Assembly (NCBI GenBank): GCA_947568835.1
Contig: OX387606.1
Span: 9,672,001 to 9,736,000 of the forward strand
DNA from: Protonemura montana
Taxonomy: Eukaryota; Arthropoda; Insecta; Plecoptera; Nemouridae
Reading direction: 5' to 3'
Length of the DNA: 64,000 bases
Made by a program: the position numbers and the translations under genes. Below, piece by piece: positions 42,675 to 54,167 of this stretch; positions within the stretch are counted from its first letter, which is position 1, and the number at the start of each line of letters is the position of its first letter. Under the pieces are notes generated by a model that had not been told where the DNA came from, made no database searches, and worked only from the letters and a program-made list of their open reading frames with translations.

Positions 42675-43272
42675 ACCCGCGATTTTCATTGAGATTATTA
42701 CCACATTTCATGTAGACACAAGAACATTTGGTCAAGTCTTAAAAATGCCGAATTCTTGTTGCATTTGGGGAAATGATAAAACACGACTCATTTTCTTTGA
42801 GGATGAATTACTAAACACTTCAAAGAAACACTAAAGAAAAAGAGCAAAGCTGTTATAAGCTTGAAAGTAAATATTGGAGATAGGGTCATTGCTACGGTCA
42901 TCGACACGTCATTCTGTCACTTTTCTTTCTTTTCCCCTACCACCCAATTCCTTACTGATTTAATTTTCTTTCAACAAGTAAACGGTATATCCGCGGTAGA
43001 AAGTGGCAAGGTTAGCGAAGAGGAAAAGGAGAAAGATATCGGAAAAATGTTTCCTTGTCAGTTTTCCTGCAGTGAGGTAGGTGTGTAATTAAGCGAGACA
43101 GTATATATACTAACTTTGCAATCAATTCCCTTTTGCTCCTGAACTATGGAAATCTAAACAATCCCTTTGAAACATACCTGAACCCCAAATTACCTCACGT
43201 TATCTATATCTACCCACACAACACAGTGATGTTGTCACGATTGGACAGTGATACCATTTAATGTTTTTAATG

Positions 43273-43705
43273 ACATCCTCAGGAACTTGCCCACGTCACA
43301 TTATTATACCATTGTGATGTTGTCACAAAGATCATTTGTCTCAGAATTCTTTACACATTCATATGCTTTTTGATACCATTAATGGTATCCTCAGGATGTG
43401 TTTTGGGAATCGGAAAGGAACAAAGGAATTGAAAACAAAATACTTTTTCGATTTTCCATACCATTGCATATTAATTCGTAGGCAAACATATGATAAAGAA
43501 ACACAAATTATATATATCCAATATAAATTAGTTAATGTGGCAATAGCGATATCCTCAGAAGCTTGCAGACATAGCATTATTACATCATTGTGATGTTGCT
43601 TAAATATTCGCTCCACTTTTTGTTACATATTTGTATACATTTTGGTACCATTAATGGTATGCTAATGATGTGTTCTAGGGGCTGGAAAGAACCAGGCAAA
43701 TTAAA
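43273..43705. repeat. Diverged tandem repeat, unit about 276 bp
   Basis: The block beginning near 43,273 (A-ATCCTCAG...TTATTA..CATTGTGATGTTG) recurs at about 43,549 with an offset of 271-276 bp. Each unit contains a palindrome around ACCATTAATGGT (18-bp perfect palindrome at 43,372-43,389, and 43,646-43,659), followed by a GATGTGTT...GGAA block. A partial third motif lies near 43,224. This looks like an old transposon- or satellite-like duplication. Confidence 0.6.
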
Positions 43706-43988
43706 AATAAAATTATATGCATAAAAAGCTATTTTAATATCAAGGATAATATCAAGAAAATTTACTCGACTAAATTTGTTTCTGGAACTCGATAGTTTTA
43801 ATATCGAATTTTGAAGTTATTCTAGAAACAAAACCTGAGCTTTATATTTGGTCTTGTTACAAAAGCTAATTAGATGCAAAGCAAGAAGGTAAATGTTCAT
43901 TTACACGGGGATGCCACTAATGGAATAAGGCTAATACATTTTGCAACCCTGTGCGGCTGCTTTGGTTTGGTTTGAAAAACTCATTTCT

Positions 43989-44370
43989 GTTAGTCGACAG
44001 TCCAGTGGACTAGCGACTAATAATTTGTAGTCCTTGTTCCACTCAATTAAAATAATAACGTTAGGCCAGTGGAAAAACGTCTTACTATTTGTAGACCCTC
44101 TTTCAATTTATAAGACGGGGCTGACTTTTTTTGGTGAATGAAACGTAAATTGAAATAGGTACACACTGAACCCTGGAAATTAGTGGGCAATTTCATTTTA
44201 ATTTGCTTGCATTCACCAAAATATTACTGACCATCTTTTATTAATTTCAAATGCGTCTAAAAACTGTCGACGTTTGTCCACTGGACTAGCGCGAATTACA
44301 TTTTAATTTTAACCGAGTGGAACATGGACTAAAAACTGTTAGTAGCTAATCCACTTGACTAATGACTGAC
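43989..44370. mobile_element. MITE-like element with long imperfect terminal inverted repeats
   Basis: The left end (about 43,989-44,075) and the reverse complement of the right end (about 44,278-44,370) align over some 90 bp, sharing blocks such as GTTCCACTC, TAGTCCA and CCAGTGGA. Inside each arm, CCAGTGGAC/GTCCACTGG motifs make secondary hairpins. There is no open frame. Size (about 380 bp) and structure fit a non-autonomous DNA transposon. Target duplications are not clear. Confidence 0.6.
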
Positions 44371-44589
44371 ATAAATTAGTTGTCATTCCACTGGAATACT
44401 GACTAAAATAGTTAAACTCTCGTCCAGACGAGCACAGCGGTGTACCGAACATTTTTCTGATTCTTCAGAAGTGAGATGAAACAACAATGTTTTTAAATAT
44501 CTTTCAACATTTTTTAAAAGAAAAATTTCGCAATTGTCAGGGAAAGTTGTATCAAAAGAGTTTTGAAGATAGATTTTCCTAATTACTGA

Positions 44590-45882
44590 TTACTCTACTG
44601 CAGAATCCTCGCTGCTGGACGCGGCTATTTGATTCTTTTTTGCTTTGGCAAACTGCTTGATCCTTGTACCAGCGTGCAGGATCCAGTTTTTTGCTTTTGC
44701 TTCAATAGCTGCATTGGTTGCATCAGGTAGATTTGGCATCTTTTTAACAGCAGCTGTAACAAATTCAATTTAAGTAGAGGTTTTGGTCACTGGGGTACCG
44801 TGCAAAAATATGTGAAATAAAAAGGGAATTCCACAAAAACCTTGATTAGAGAATTTCGATTGGAATGTCAAAAGGCATACTCAAGATTGTCAGTAAGCCA
44901 TAGGGAATAGTGGGGTAAAAATGAGATACACAAAAAGAGACGGGTGAAAAATAAAAGGACCGGCTTGTTGCCCTGGCTTAAAAATAAATTAATGGATATG
45001 TGAACTTTGATCAACATTCATGCATAAAAATAAGGCACATAGTTGTAACAAATTCTTGGTGTGAAAAAATTCTAAAAATTCCAAAACATGTTGGAAATTA
45101 TTTCCCCTTTTTCCATTGGAAATGGGTGTAGTTTTTAGTGTTTTTGCTCAAACCCAGGGTCGCCAGAAAGTTTCCCTGTCGATTTTGAAACTATTGCTGT
45201 CCAAAATACAACATCACCACAAAAATGTTTTAAAAGCACTCGTTCTACAAACTTACCAATTATTGATGCCGTTAGAAGCAGATTTGAAAATTTCTTCTTC
45301 CCTGTCGCCCCATCCCAAGTGAACTTTACGGCGACTTCGTTTGCGCAAACCATCACCAGCAATCGGCGCACAGCGGAGCCGATGTCCACCCCACCAACTT
45401 CAGCCATGTGTTTGATCTGGTAGGGCATAAGTAAACATTATCAAAGAGGCTACATTACTAAATTAATGCTATTTCACTTTTGCACAATTGCACTTACCAA
45501 AGCTTTTCTTAAGCCCGACTCATTTCCTAGCTTTGCCTCTAGGCTCTCGAGTTCCGACAGGGTTCTCAGGGGGAAAACAGCTGAGAAATAGTTGGAGTAT
45601 TCGTCCTCTACCTCTCCTGTACCGGCACCCGACATGAGTTTTTTCAAAATGGTAGCAAGTGTGTCGTACATTTCTTTCAAGCCGCATCTTAGCAAGTATA
45701 GTTTTCGGTCCACTGAACGTTGCCATTCTGAAAGCAATTATGTTAATATTCCACAATTACATTTAAAATACAATAGGTAATAGCTTAGTAAAGCATGAAC
45801 AATTCACCTCTATCAGAAGATGACTGATCTACATGGACACTCTTCCTATGTTTTGATGCAGGCTGAGCAATACTGGGTGTGT
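44590..45882 (-). CDS. DUF4806-domain protein, 3' exons (5' end not found)
   Basis: Four phase-consistent exons in transcription order: 45882-45808, 45727-45498, 45416-45257, 44753-44590. The protein segment has the layout I associate with DUF4806, a domain of unknown function expanded in arthropods: FPLRTLSELESLEAKLG, a Leu-rich helix ending LRKAL, then VGGVDIGSAVRRLL, LVMVCANEVAVKFTWDG, TGKKKFSNLLLTASI and a Lys-rich C-terminal helix. Some members look transposon-associated. The first exon here opens in phase 1, so at least one more 5' exon exists. A candidate GC-rich start (MRNVSRQQLAPGTPS at about 46,613-46,545) ends in the wrong phase to join directly. Function unknown. Confidence 0.7.
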
Positions 45883-48800
45883 CTAGAATGATAACAAATA
45901 AATACATCATAATTCTGGCCTAAAATATATACTTGAAACATAACATCATACATAATAAGTCGACACAACAGCATCCACATTTGGAAAGACGTTTTGATTA
46001 ATAACGGGCATCAGCAAGAATAGCTCTAATGTGTTCAGCGGAAAACTTGTCTGTATCCAGAGTGCACAATAACAAGCCTTTGCCTAGATAGGTAGATAGG
46101 TCCGACCACACTGGTTATCACAGCACTACCATGCTGCCTTATGTTCTGTGCACAACTTCAATGTGTTATAAAGGGGGTAAACAGATAAGGACTTACAATC
46201 CTAGCAAAATAGTACAGCCCCCAGCCACCATACCTTATAATATTATCTTCTCAGGAATTGCTCAATGCTAGCCTAAAAGGCAGGATTTCCACTGATTCCA
46301 CCAGTCTAGGTAGTGATGATTATAGAGGTTAGAATGGCACGTTGTCGCAGTGTGGACACCTTTATCTAGATAAGGCAAAAAGAAACAACAGTCACTTAAG
46401 CATGATAACATAAAAACCAATTTCATGTGATATATAATTTATAACGATTCGAGTACCTATAAGCTTTGCAGTAAAACCAAATGTTCTAACGCCGGCTAGT
46501 AGGCACGGCCAGAGGCACGGCAACTGATGCCGGATGCGCCCTAACCTGTATTTCACGGCGCTCTGTGTGGATGGCGTGCCGGGCGCGAGCTGTTGGCGCG
46601 AGACATTGCGCATACATTCAAACCATGTTCAAACCACTTCAGCTCATCATAATTGTCTCAATTCACTCAAATAAATGAACAAAATAAATATCAGAAGGTA
46701 AAATTTTGTTCTAATGCAATGTCAATACTTACTTCTTTCTTTACTTCACACTTTCAGACTGATCTTCTAATGATTGCCGGCTGCCGAGTGCCGAGACATG
46801 TTGCCAGTCTGTTTCAGTTTGACCAGCTGTGTGTAGGAAGCGTGTCGCAAGTTTCATGGTGGCGGCTGCCATTCAAACCGCACTTTTTATTATTAAATTG
46901 TCACAATTCTGGTAAAAATTTAATCTTTGACATAATCAACAACATGCGGTAGAATTTGGTTATAATTGAAAGTATATACTTCCATCTTCCTCTTTTGGCA
47001 GTTTCAAGCTGGTCGTCTAGCGATTAGTATAAATGTTCGTGTTTGAACACAGAAGGCGACCCAAGAGGTTATGCTCAGCAGCCGCCTCGATCTCAATCAT
47101 GACCGCGCAAACAAAGTGTGGACGCGTAACATTTAATGGTATTTTTAAAATACCATCACAATACAAGTAAAATGTATAAAGTTCGTCAATTCAAAAAGCA
47201 TTAATTCGTATTTTTGTGATATCCTTAAAATTTATATTATAAATAGGGTAACAAAATAGCAAACACTTTATTATGGAATGATATTGTAATCGAATTGTGA
47301 AGATAACATTTAGTGTTCTAAAACACTAGTGTTTCGTTTGCAACCTCCTCACAACATCAGTGTGTTGTCTGGGTAGTTAAATCTCTCCTGTCAGTAAATC
47401 GTCATAAAAAATCGAGATGTTAACGTTGTAATCGAGATGTTTAATACCATTTCCTTCGCAAAGCCGCCTGTTTGCGCGTATGCGACACGATCAGCTGTGT
47501 ATCTAAGGGCACTTATCGATTGCCCGGTCGACCCTCACATTTGACACGCCTGGGATTCAACACGTTAATCAACGTCAAGCGCAATGTTGCAAATCACGCC
47601 ACGCTGTTGCGAAACCAAAACGCGTGTCCGATTACTTTCCCCGCGGTGCCCTGCTATTGTCATACTCCAATGGGCACAGCACAATCGGTTCCCCGAATGG
47701 TACCGCGAAACGGGTACCTCGAACCTCGACTACCTGCGCTGCGCCCAAGTTCCAGTGACCATCCAATGTCATATTTAATCGATTACTTTTTAATGTTTAA
47801 TATGTTAATTTTCAAATTCCTACTGCAACATATGCGCCGCTCATCTTGCAATACAAATAAAATGTAATGCCATACCTATAATTAAATGCACTCATTAAGC
47901 ATGTGATTGAAAAGTATCATTCTAATCAACAAAGAAATGTCAAAACAGCAAATCGGTACGCAGTTATTTTTTTCCCTTTCCTGCAATAGAACTTTGTATA
48001 CGTCATACGAGATGATCAACAGGCAATCAAGCCGCCAAGGCACGTACATTAATCGGTCAGTCAGCACGTGACCATGTAATGGATAGGTAAGGCAGACAGA
48101 GCACTGACAATTTAAAGCCCCCGCGCCCAGCAACCGCTTCCCGCTAGCCCATGCTGTATCTGGAATCTTGAGGAAAAGATACCAGTTTAGTGCTACCTAT
48201 CCCAATACACACACGTAGATACCGGGAATTTATCTTAGGGATCAGTGGGGGAGGGGAACTCTCTCGACAGCGGGCCCACCGATCAAGACATCTAGCTAAA
48301 TTTCCAGGAATAAACCTCTTCTTGTTGTCACGTGTTCTCGTAAAGTCATCCAATAGGCGCACAGCTTTTTGAGTCGCACTTGTTTTCCTTATAAATGTGC
48401 GAGTGCGAAGAGGCTAGAAGATGTGATACGAAAACAAACATTATTCAGATGACGTCAATGTAGCTGCGCAGTGACGAGTTTTGCTGGATGGTGATTGGTC
48501 GACCAGTTTGAGCGGGGAAACCCTTACAAAATTTCATACCCACAGGCATCTATACGTGCGTAGCCAGAGAGCTGGTATTGAGTCACCGACGAGGTTTACT
48601 GTTTTAGACAGACAGAGGATAGTTTTCTTATACACCGGTTGACTGTAAACCTGGAGACTTTTCCTTGTTCAGTTGCAACCTGGACCTGGTTGTACGAGGT
48701 TGTGTGGAGTGTCCTTGCCTCAAAAAGTTTGACCTAATCAAAGTGTATAGTGCACCGTGCGTGAACACATTGGTGAGGTAGGTACCTAGGTACATTAGTG

Positions 48801-48985
48801 TTTATTTTGGTGCAATATCATTTCCACATTAAATTGGGCCTTATTTAGTCAGTGAATTACTTGCTTACCGGTTACTTATTCAAAATATTTACACATAAAA
48901 TCCTTTGTGATTTTTTTTCCCATAATACTCCTATTGAAATGGTAGTCTAATAGCACACCATAACTTATTTTTTTCAGTGAGTAAT
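45883..48985. other. Spacer upstream of two divergent genes
   Basis: Probably contains the missing 5' exon(s) of the DUF4806 gene and the promoter plus untranslated first exon of the ETS gene. GC-richer islands lie at 46,490-46,610, 46,780-46,880 and 47,470-47,760. The 131-codon plus frame at 47,472-47,867 and its overlapping frame have no recognised motif. A likely ETS 5' UTR exon ends at the donor near 48,775 (TTG|GTGAGG). Confidence 0.4.
48390..48457 (+). promoter_or_regulatory. Possible promoter elements of the ETS gene
   Basis: TATAAA at 48,390-48,395 and a perfect CRE palindrome TGACGTCA at 48,450-48,457 lie upstream of the probable untranslated first exon (to about 48,774). If the TATA box is used, the CRE would lie within the transcript, so one of the two may be incidental. 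Confidence 0.35.
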
Positions 48986-51900
48986 ATGCCACACTTTGAC
49001 TACCCGGATTCCCTGCCCGACTACCCTCACAGCCCTCAAAGCGACGTGAGTACCTAACGCTAATCATCAAATCCCACACGAGACCCAAACCATCGCCAAT
49101 TGTACTCATCTAATGACGTATGTCTACAGTGGAACTGCTACATGGAAAACGCGGACACATGTCTCTATGAGCCAAACTTCATCGACGTCTTCACGGGAGA
49201 GAGCAGCCACCATGTTGCACTGACCGATAGTGGCAACCACTTTACATACATGCAGCATGGAATGGATAGCACAGCATCCAGGAAGACTTTTGCATTCCTA
49301 ACAGGTATGCACATTATCTGTTCTGCTTGATTCATTTGCCTTGAACAGCTAGCCTTGAATACAAGCATGTAGTACCTATAGCTGTTGGACTTGGATGCGA
49401 GGTATTTATTAGAAAGTAACCATTTGTTATTATTGTTACTTTTTTAATTCAAAGTAATAATCTTATCAGAACATGATCAGAAAACATCTATGAAATCACA
49501 AAATTCAAATTTATGGGAAATTTTATAGCCGGTCAGGGTCGTGTTGGAAAACATTTCCGAATTGATTGGTCAAGTATTTTGGCATGTAAATAAAGATTAA
49601 ATTTATTTTTCATTTATTATTATTTTTTTTTTTTTTGCAAATAAAGATTAAATTTACCCCCAAGATATAGTGACCAGCTTTCGTTGTTAATTACTATTCA
49701 TTCGCTACCATTTAAGTATTTAGATACTTACGTTTGCCAAAAAGACTTGGGAAACTTCTAGCTTATTTACTTCTAGCACAGCTTCTAGCTTTTTTTGACG
49801 GTTAATTTTTTTGAAACCTGTGTCTGTTAAATCTATTTTAAGCAGTTACTTTCAAAAATCATATTTATCGTTCTGCAATTGAATATGCACACTAAATAAC
49901 ATAAAATACTAGTTGAAGCCCAGTTTGAAAAAAAAAGTTTCCTGAGTGATAAATCCCCAGAAATGATAACACCTTCTTTCTTCTGCAGACATGCACCCCG
50001 ATCGGCAGCACGAATGGACTCGCAAACCGCTGAGCGATTGGTATGGAGACGACATCATGCACTGGATCATTTCGGTGGCTGAAGACCACGGCTACGAGTA
50101 CGAGAAGATTCACATGCCAGACTTCAACGTCGACGGTCTAGCTCTCGGAAATATGACGGAGACGGAGTTCACTGCAAGGTCGCCTGACTTCGGGAAGACA
50201 CTGTTTCTGTCGTTGCAGAATCTCACTGGCAGATACTGCTGCGATAGGACCTCGCCTTGTAAGTAGTTGTGAGATCTGATGTTAAGAGTTGACTCGATAC
50301 GTTGTGAGACTAGATAGATATTTGTAGATTTAGCTTTAGTTTCAGCAAAATTTCATAAACTTGGCATAATGTGACAAGATCACAGTAATAATATAAGATA
50401 ATTTGCCAATAGACACTAGTGTTTTAAAATATCTTAAAATTAGACAACCATAAGCTGGAATTCATAGTTCTAATTTGGATTAAAAGATCAAATTAATTCA
50501 TGACTGACAAGAAAGGCATATTGCAGTCAAACATTCTCAAAACTCTATATAAATATATAAATACCTGTGCATCAACCTGATTTTTTAAATTACTTTTACT
50601 ATTCATTTCAATTGACCCATAGGGTCAAGTTGTCTGAATGTGTGTCCCTCTCAATTTGAATAAAAATCAATCAAATCAATTCGAGCCTGAATCAATTCGA
50701 TGAGAATGATAACTAAAAGGGTCCTGATCTACAATTCACAGTGCCAACATTCATGGGCGTATTTCGATCGGACCTTGACAAGACACCGATGCTGGCAATA
50801 AAAGAAGACACAAGATCGTTTATGGAACTTAACGTCGAACAAAACATGCATCGGGCCAGCACAATCCAAAATTTCACCGATGTGAGGGAAGTGGTGTCCA
50901 ACAACGAAATCCTCCCCGTTACCCAAGGTCCACAGAAGAGACTGCCGGGAAGACCTCGAGGAACAAGGTCGAAGAAAAAGCCAGGTAGGAATAATCTTGA
51001 GTTAGATAAACACAAATGGATGTGAAATAGATCTTCATCGTGACATTGATACTAAGACACTATTATTTAATTTACTTTTTGTGGTATGTGTACCATAAAG
51101 GTTAATGGAACGAGAAAAGGGGAAACAAGGGACACACCTGACCAAGCTTAGGTAGGTTGCATTCCTTCTTTCCTCTACCCCAATAGGGTTTTTTTTTGTG
51201 AAAAGTTGATATGGAAATAAATTGGGTGAAAAAGTTAGGAGGTAGCTAATAAAGTCTGCAATGCTCAATCAAATTTGTATAGGACTAAATTCCACGGCCA
51301 ACTTTTATTTTCATTTTTATGGCTCTTCAAAAATATTTTCAATGCTCTGGGCTTCAAGCCCGGAGCCAGGAAGATTTAAGGAGATTGACTCTATTTCCAG
51401 TACAAAACTTCCTCAACATGTGAAAGGTCCATTATGTTAAGCAAATTAGCACAATGTATTTGTGGGCGTAGCAAAATGTTGCGTATGCAAATAATTGCAT
51501 GGCATTGAAACGAAACCAAAAAAATACCTGAATAATACAACGCTATCACTCGATAACCATGTGATAACTTGATCCTAAAACTACAACTTAAGATGATTCT
51601 AAGAAAATTGAAATCTTTTGTAAATTGCAGAAAAGCGGTGCGGACGGCTGTGGGAATTTATCCGAGACCTGCTCCTAAACAAAAACTACTGCCCAAGCCT
51701 CATCTGTTGGGACGACCACGACAATGGAGTCTTCCGTTTTGTGCATAGCGAGAAAGTTGCAAGGCTCTGGGGCACAATCAAAGAGAACCCCAAGATGACT
51801 TATGAGAAACTAAGCCGTGCCATGAGGTAAGAAAATTGATCAGTGATTTAGGGATTAGAAATAATAAGATTGTCAAATATAATGCATAAAACTCAAATTT

Positions 51901-52292
51901 CTTAATAATTCTTGATCTTACCACCAGGGTTATGTCAGTTCATATAACACAACATAACTCTATAAATCAATCTTAATCAGACAACTTTCAAATGTTAATA
52001 AAATCATCTGAAAATATTCACTTAAACCAGAGACTTTCTTGAACAATAATTCTCAATTTGAACCTTAATTACTCTAGTGATCCTGATTATAAGACTGCCT
52101 GTATCTTTGTAACTAAGCCACACCATGGTTAATTTGACAGTCATCAATAAACAGCACTTGGTGATGATTTGCAGGTATTACTATAAGAGCAAGGTTTTGC
52201 AGCCAGTGCTCGGGCGAAGACTAGTCTACAAGTTTGGACCTACGGCTACCGGATGGCGGACACCGAACCCGAACTTCCGTTTGAGTGAATAG
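48986..52292 (+). CDS. ESE-type ETS transcription factor (Pointed, AT-hook-like, ETS domains)
   Basis: Sequence-specific nuclear activator or repressor. Coding exons: 48986-49045, 49130-49304, 49989-50258, 50742-50984, 51631-51826, 52175-52292. Phases agree and give 353 residues. Domains: SAM/Pointed at about 80-160 (HEWTRKPLSDWYGDDIMHWI ... FNVDGLALGNMTETEF), a basic AT-hook-like stretch at about 233-249 (KRLPGRPRGTRSKKKPG), and the ETS domain at about 252-335 (LWEFIRDLLL, MTYEKLSRAMRYYYKSKVL, GRRLVYKFGP). The RLVYKFG...GW ending and the PNT + AT-hook + ETS order match the ESE subfamily (ELF3/ELF5/EHF) better than SPDEF/Ets98B or E74. The DNA-contacting Arg pair in RAMRYYY is intact. A polyadenylation signal lies at 52,817-52,822. 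An acceptor just before the start implies an untranslated upstream exon. Confidence 0.9.
49588..49656. repeat. 18-bp direct repeats flanking a T-rich run
   Basis: AAATAAAGATTAAATTTA occurs at 49,588-49,605 and again at 49,639-49,656 with a T-rich segment between. This looks like a target-site duplication around the poly-A end (minus sense) of a very truncated retro-insertion. It lies in an intron of the ETS gene. Confidence 0.5.
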
Positions 52293-53216
52293 TCAACCTC
52301 AGTAAACTTTGCCATCTGATCAAAAAAATCTCAACACTGTATTCATGGGAGCATGCATGACAAGAATTTGCAACACTTCACAAAGATACCTGAAACTTAG
52401 AAATATCCAAAATCAATAGACAGGATATTGTATACAAAATGTTATTGGGGATATTTACTACCAAAGTATTAGAGTACATTTTCTTACAATGAATTTTTTT
52501 TTATTATTGATGGATTTATATCTTAAAACTCTCGTAATAATAATTATAAAAATCTTTAAAAGTAATGTTAATAGAAGGAGTCATGCTTTACCATTTTAAA
52601 CAATTCATTGGCATGTTTTAATTTTGAATTACATGCATTTGATTCAATTAATTTCAACAAGTGTCACGTCACCAATGTAAATAATTACCAACCGCTCAAG
52701 TTAGTTTGTAAGACAATACTAACTTATTTTTGTAAATATATTTTTGAAATGCTTTTTTTATTTTTAAACGTGAAAATTTTTTACTGTGTCTTTATGTAGG
52801 TATATATACGTCTTGTAATAAAATGTCAATGGTGTAGCAACATATTTATTTTCTTAGCCAAAAGGTAATACCTTACAGTGCCCAGTATATATTATTGTTT
52901 ATCAAATCATGTTGAATCAGCAATCCAGAAAAAAGAAATGAGAAGAAAAAGAATATTTCGGAAGTTCTAAAAGAGAACGTTTAAAAAATATATAATCATC
53001 TTATTTTTTAAACCTTCAATAAACAGTGGTACCATAAACGCTCGACTTGACATTTTTACAGCTATTTCATATGCTGATACAAAACAAGTACAATTCAAGT
53101 TTAAAGTGTAAATTGGGATGATTGTGCATCTACCACAGTATTGTTGAAGCTAGAATGCCACGAACCTGTCCGACAGAGCATACCTTGATAAGGCCGAGGA
53201 GGTGCTTTTAATGCTA
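52293..53216. other. 3' UTR of the ETS gene and convergent spacer
   Basis: AT-rich. It holds the likely 3' UTR of the ETS gene up to about 52,840 and then a short convergent spacer to the CHMP2A stop codon. Nothing else is recognised. Confidence 0.5.
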
Positions 53217-54167
53217 TCATTCTTTTCGCAAATTGTCAAGCCGAGCTTGCAAATCTGCGTCTGCATCTGAGACAGGACCCCCACCACCTGCGACGGGAAT
53301 TGCAGGTGTCTTTACGGCTGAAGCTGCTAACGAGCCAGATGCTTGCGGAAGACCCGAGAGCTGGTCGCCCAGTTGCAGGCCAAGCTCGTCCAACACTTGC
53401 GATACAACAGCATCTCTAAAATAGTAAGAAACAATATCAGCACAGGTCTACAATAGAAGCATTTCTGAAGAAAATTGTATTACAAATACGTATCCTTCTC
53501 TTGTTATAGGTAGATAGGTACTACTTACGTTTCCTCTTCATCTCCCTCATCTTCCATAGCATCATCCATTGCATCGTTCATCATCTCTTCCTTCATGTCC
53601 ATTATCTCAGATTGCTTTTCGAAGTCTTGCAATATTTTTTGAATTTGTGGTAAATTCATTTGTTGGTTCATATTTTGCATGGCTTTAGTAACGCCCTTCA
53701 TTGCCTGAGCCATTGCATTTTGTGATCGAAGAGTCTGAATCTTTAGAGATACTGCTTGGATATTTGCTTTCATGAGCATAAACTTTTTCACGTATCGACG
53801 AGTCCTGACCAAATCTTTAGCCATAATTTTTACTGCTTCCTGAAATAAATCAAATGCAGCTGATACAAATTCTGAACAGCTAAATTCTGGGGTTACAAAA
53901 ATAGCCTCACCATAGAATTTTGAATATCGCTCCAAATTCTGTGGGCTTATACTCAAAAACCTGTTGAAGGTAAGGTATGGTAAATGGGAGGGTACGTACC
54001 ATTTGTCCTTCTTTAGCCATCTTCTTAATATCCATAATTATTTTCTTCTCCTGTTGCTCCATGCGTGACTTTTCTCGATCTAAGTCTCGCATGGCTTTGT
54101 TGAGAGCTCGCTGATTGTTGCGAAGCATCTGCTCGGGCGTAACACGTTTCCCAAAGAGCCACTCCAT
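53217..54167 (-). CDS. CHMP2A: CHMP2A/Vps2, ESCRT-III subunit
   Basis: Component of ESCRT-III filaments that cut membrane necks in multivesicular body formation, cytokinetic abscission and nuclear envelope sealing, and that recruits VPS4. Exons in transcription order: 54167-54000, 53839-53529, 53415-53217. Phases agree and give 225 residues (family about 222). Start MEWLFGKRVTPEQMLRNNQR is typical. The N-terminal core is basic with the long alpha1-alpha2 hairpin (RDLDREKSRMEQQEKKII), followed by the Met/Gln-rich linker (QAMKGVTKAMQNMNQQMNL), an acidic C-terminal part (MDDAMEDEGDEEE) and a C-terminal MIM1 motif for VPS4 binding (ADLQARLDNLRKE). No damage seen. Confidence 0.95.

Noticed and set aside
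47472..47867. 131-codon plus-strand gene
   Set aside because: No domain, and an overlapping frame is equally open. This is probably a GC-rich promoter-type region.
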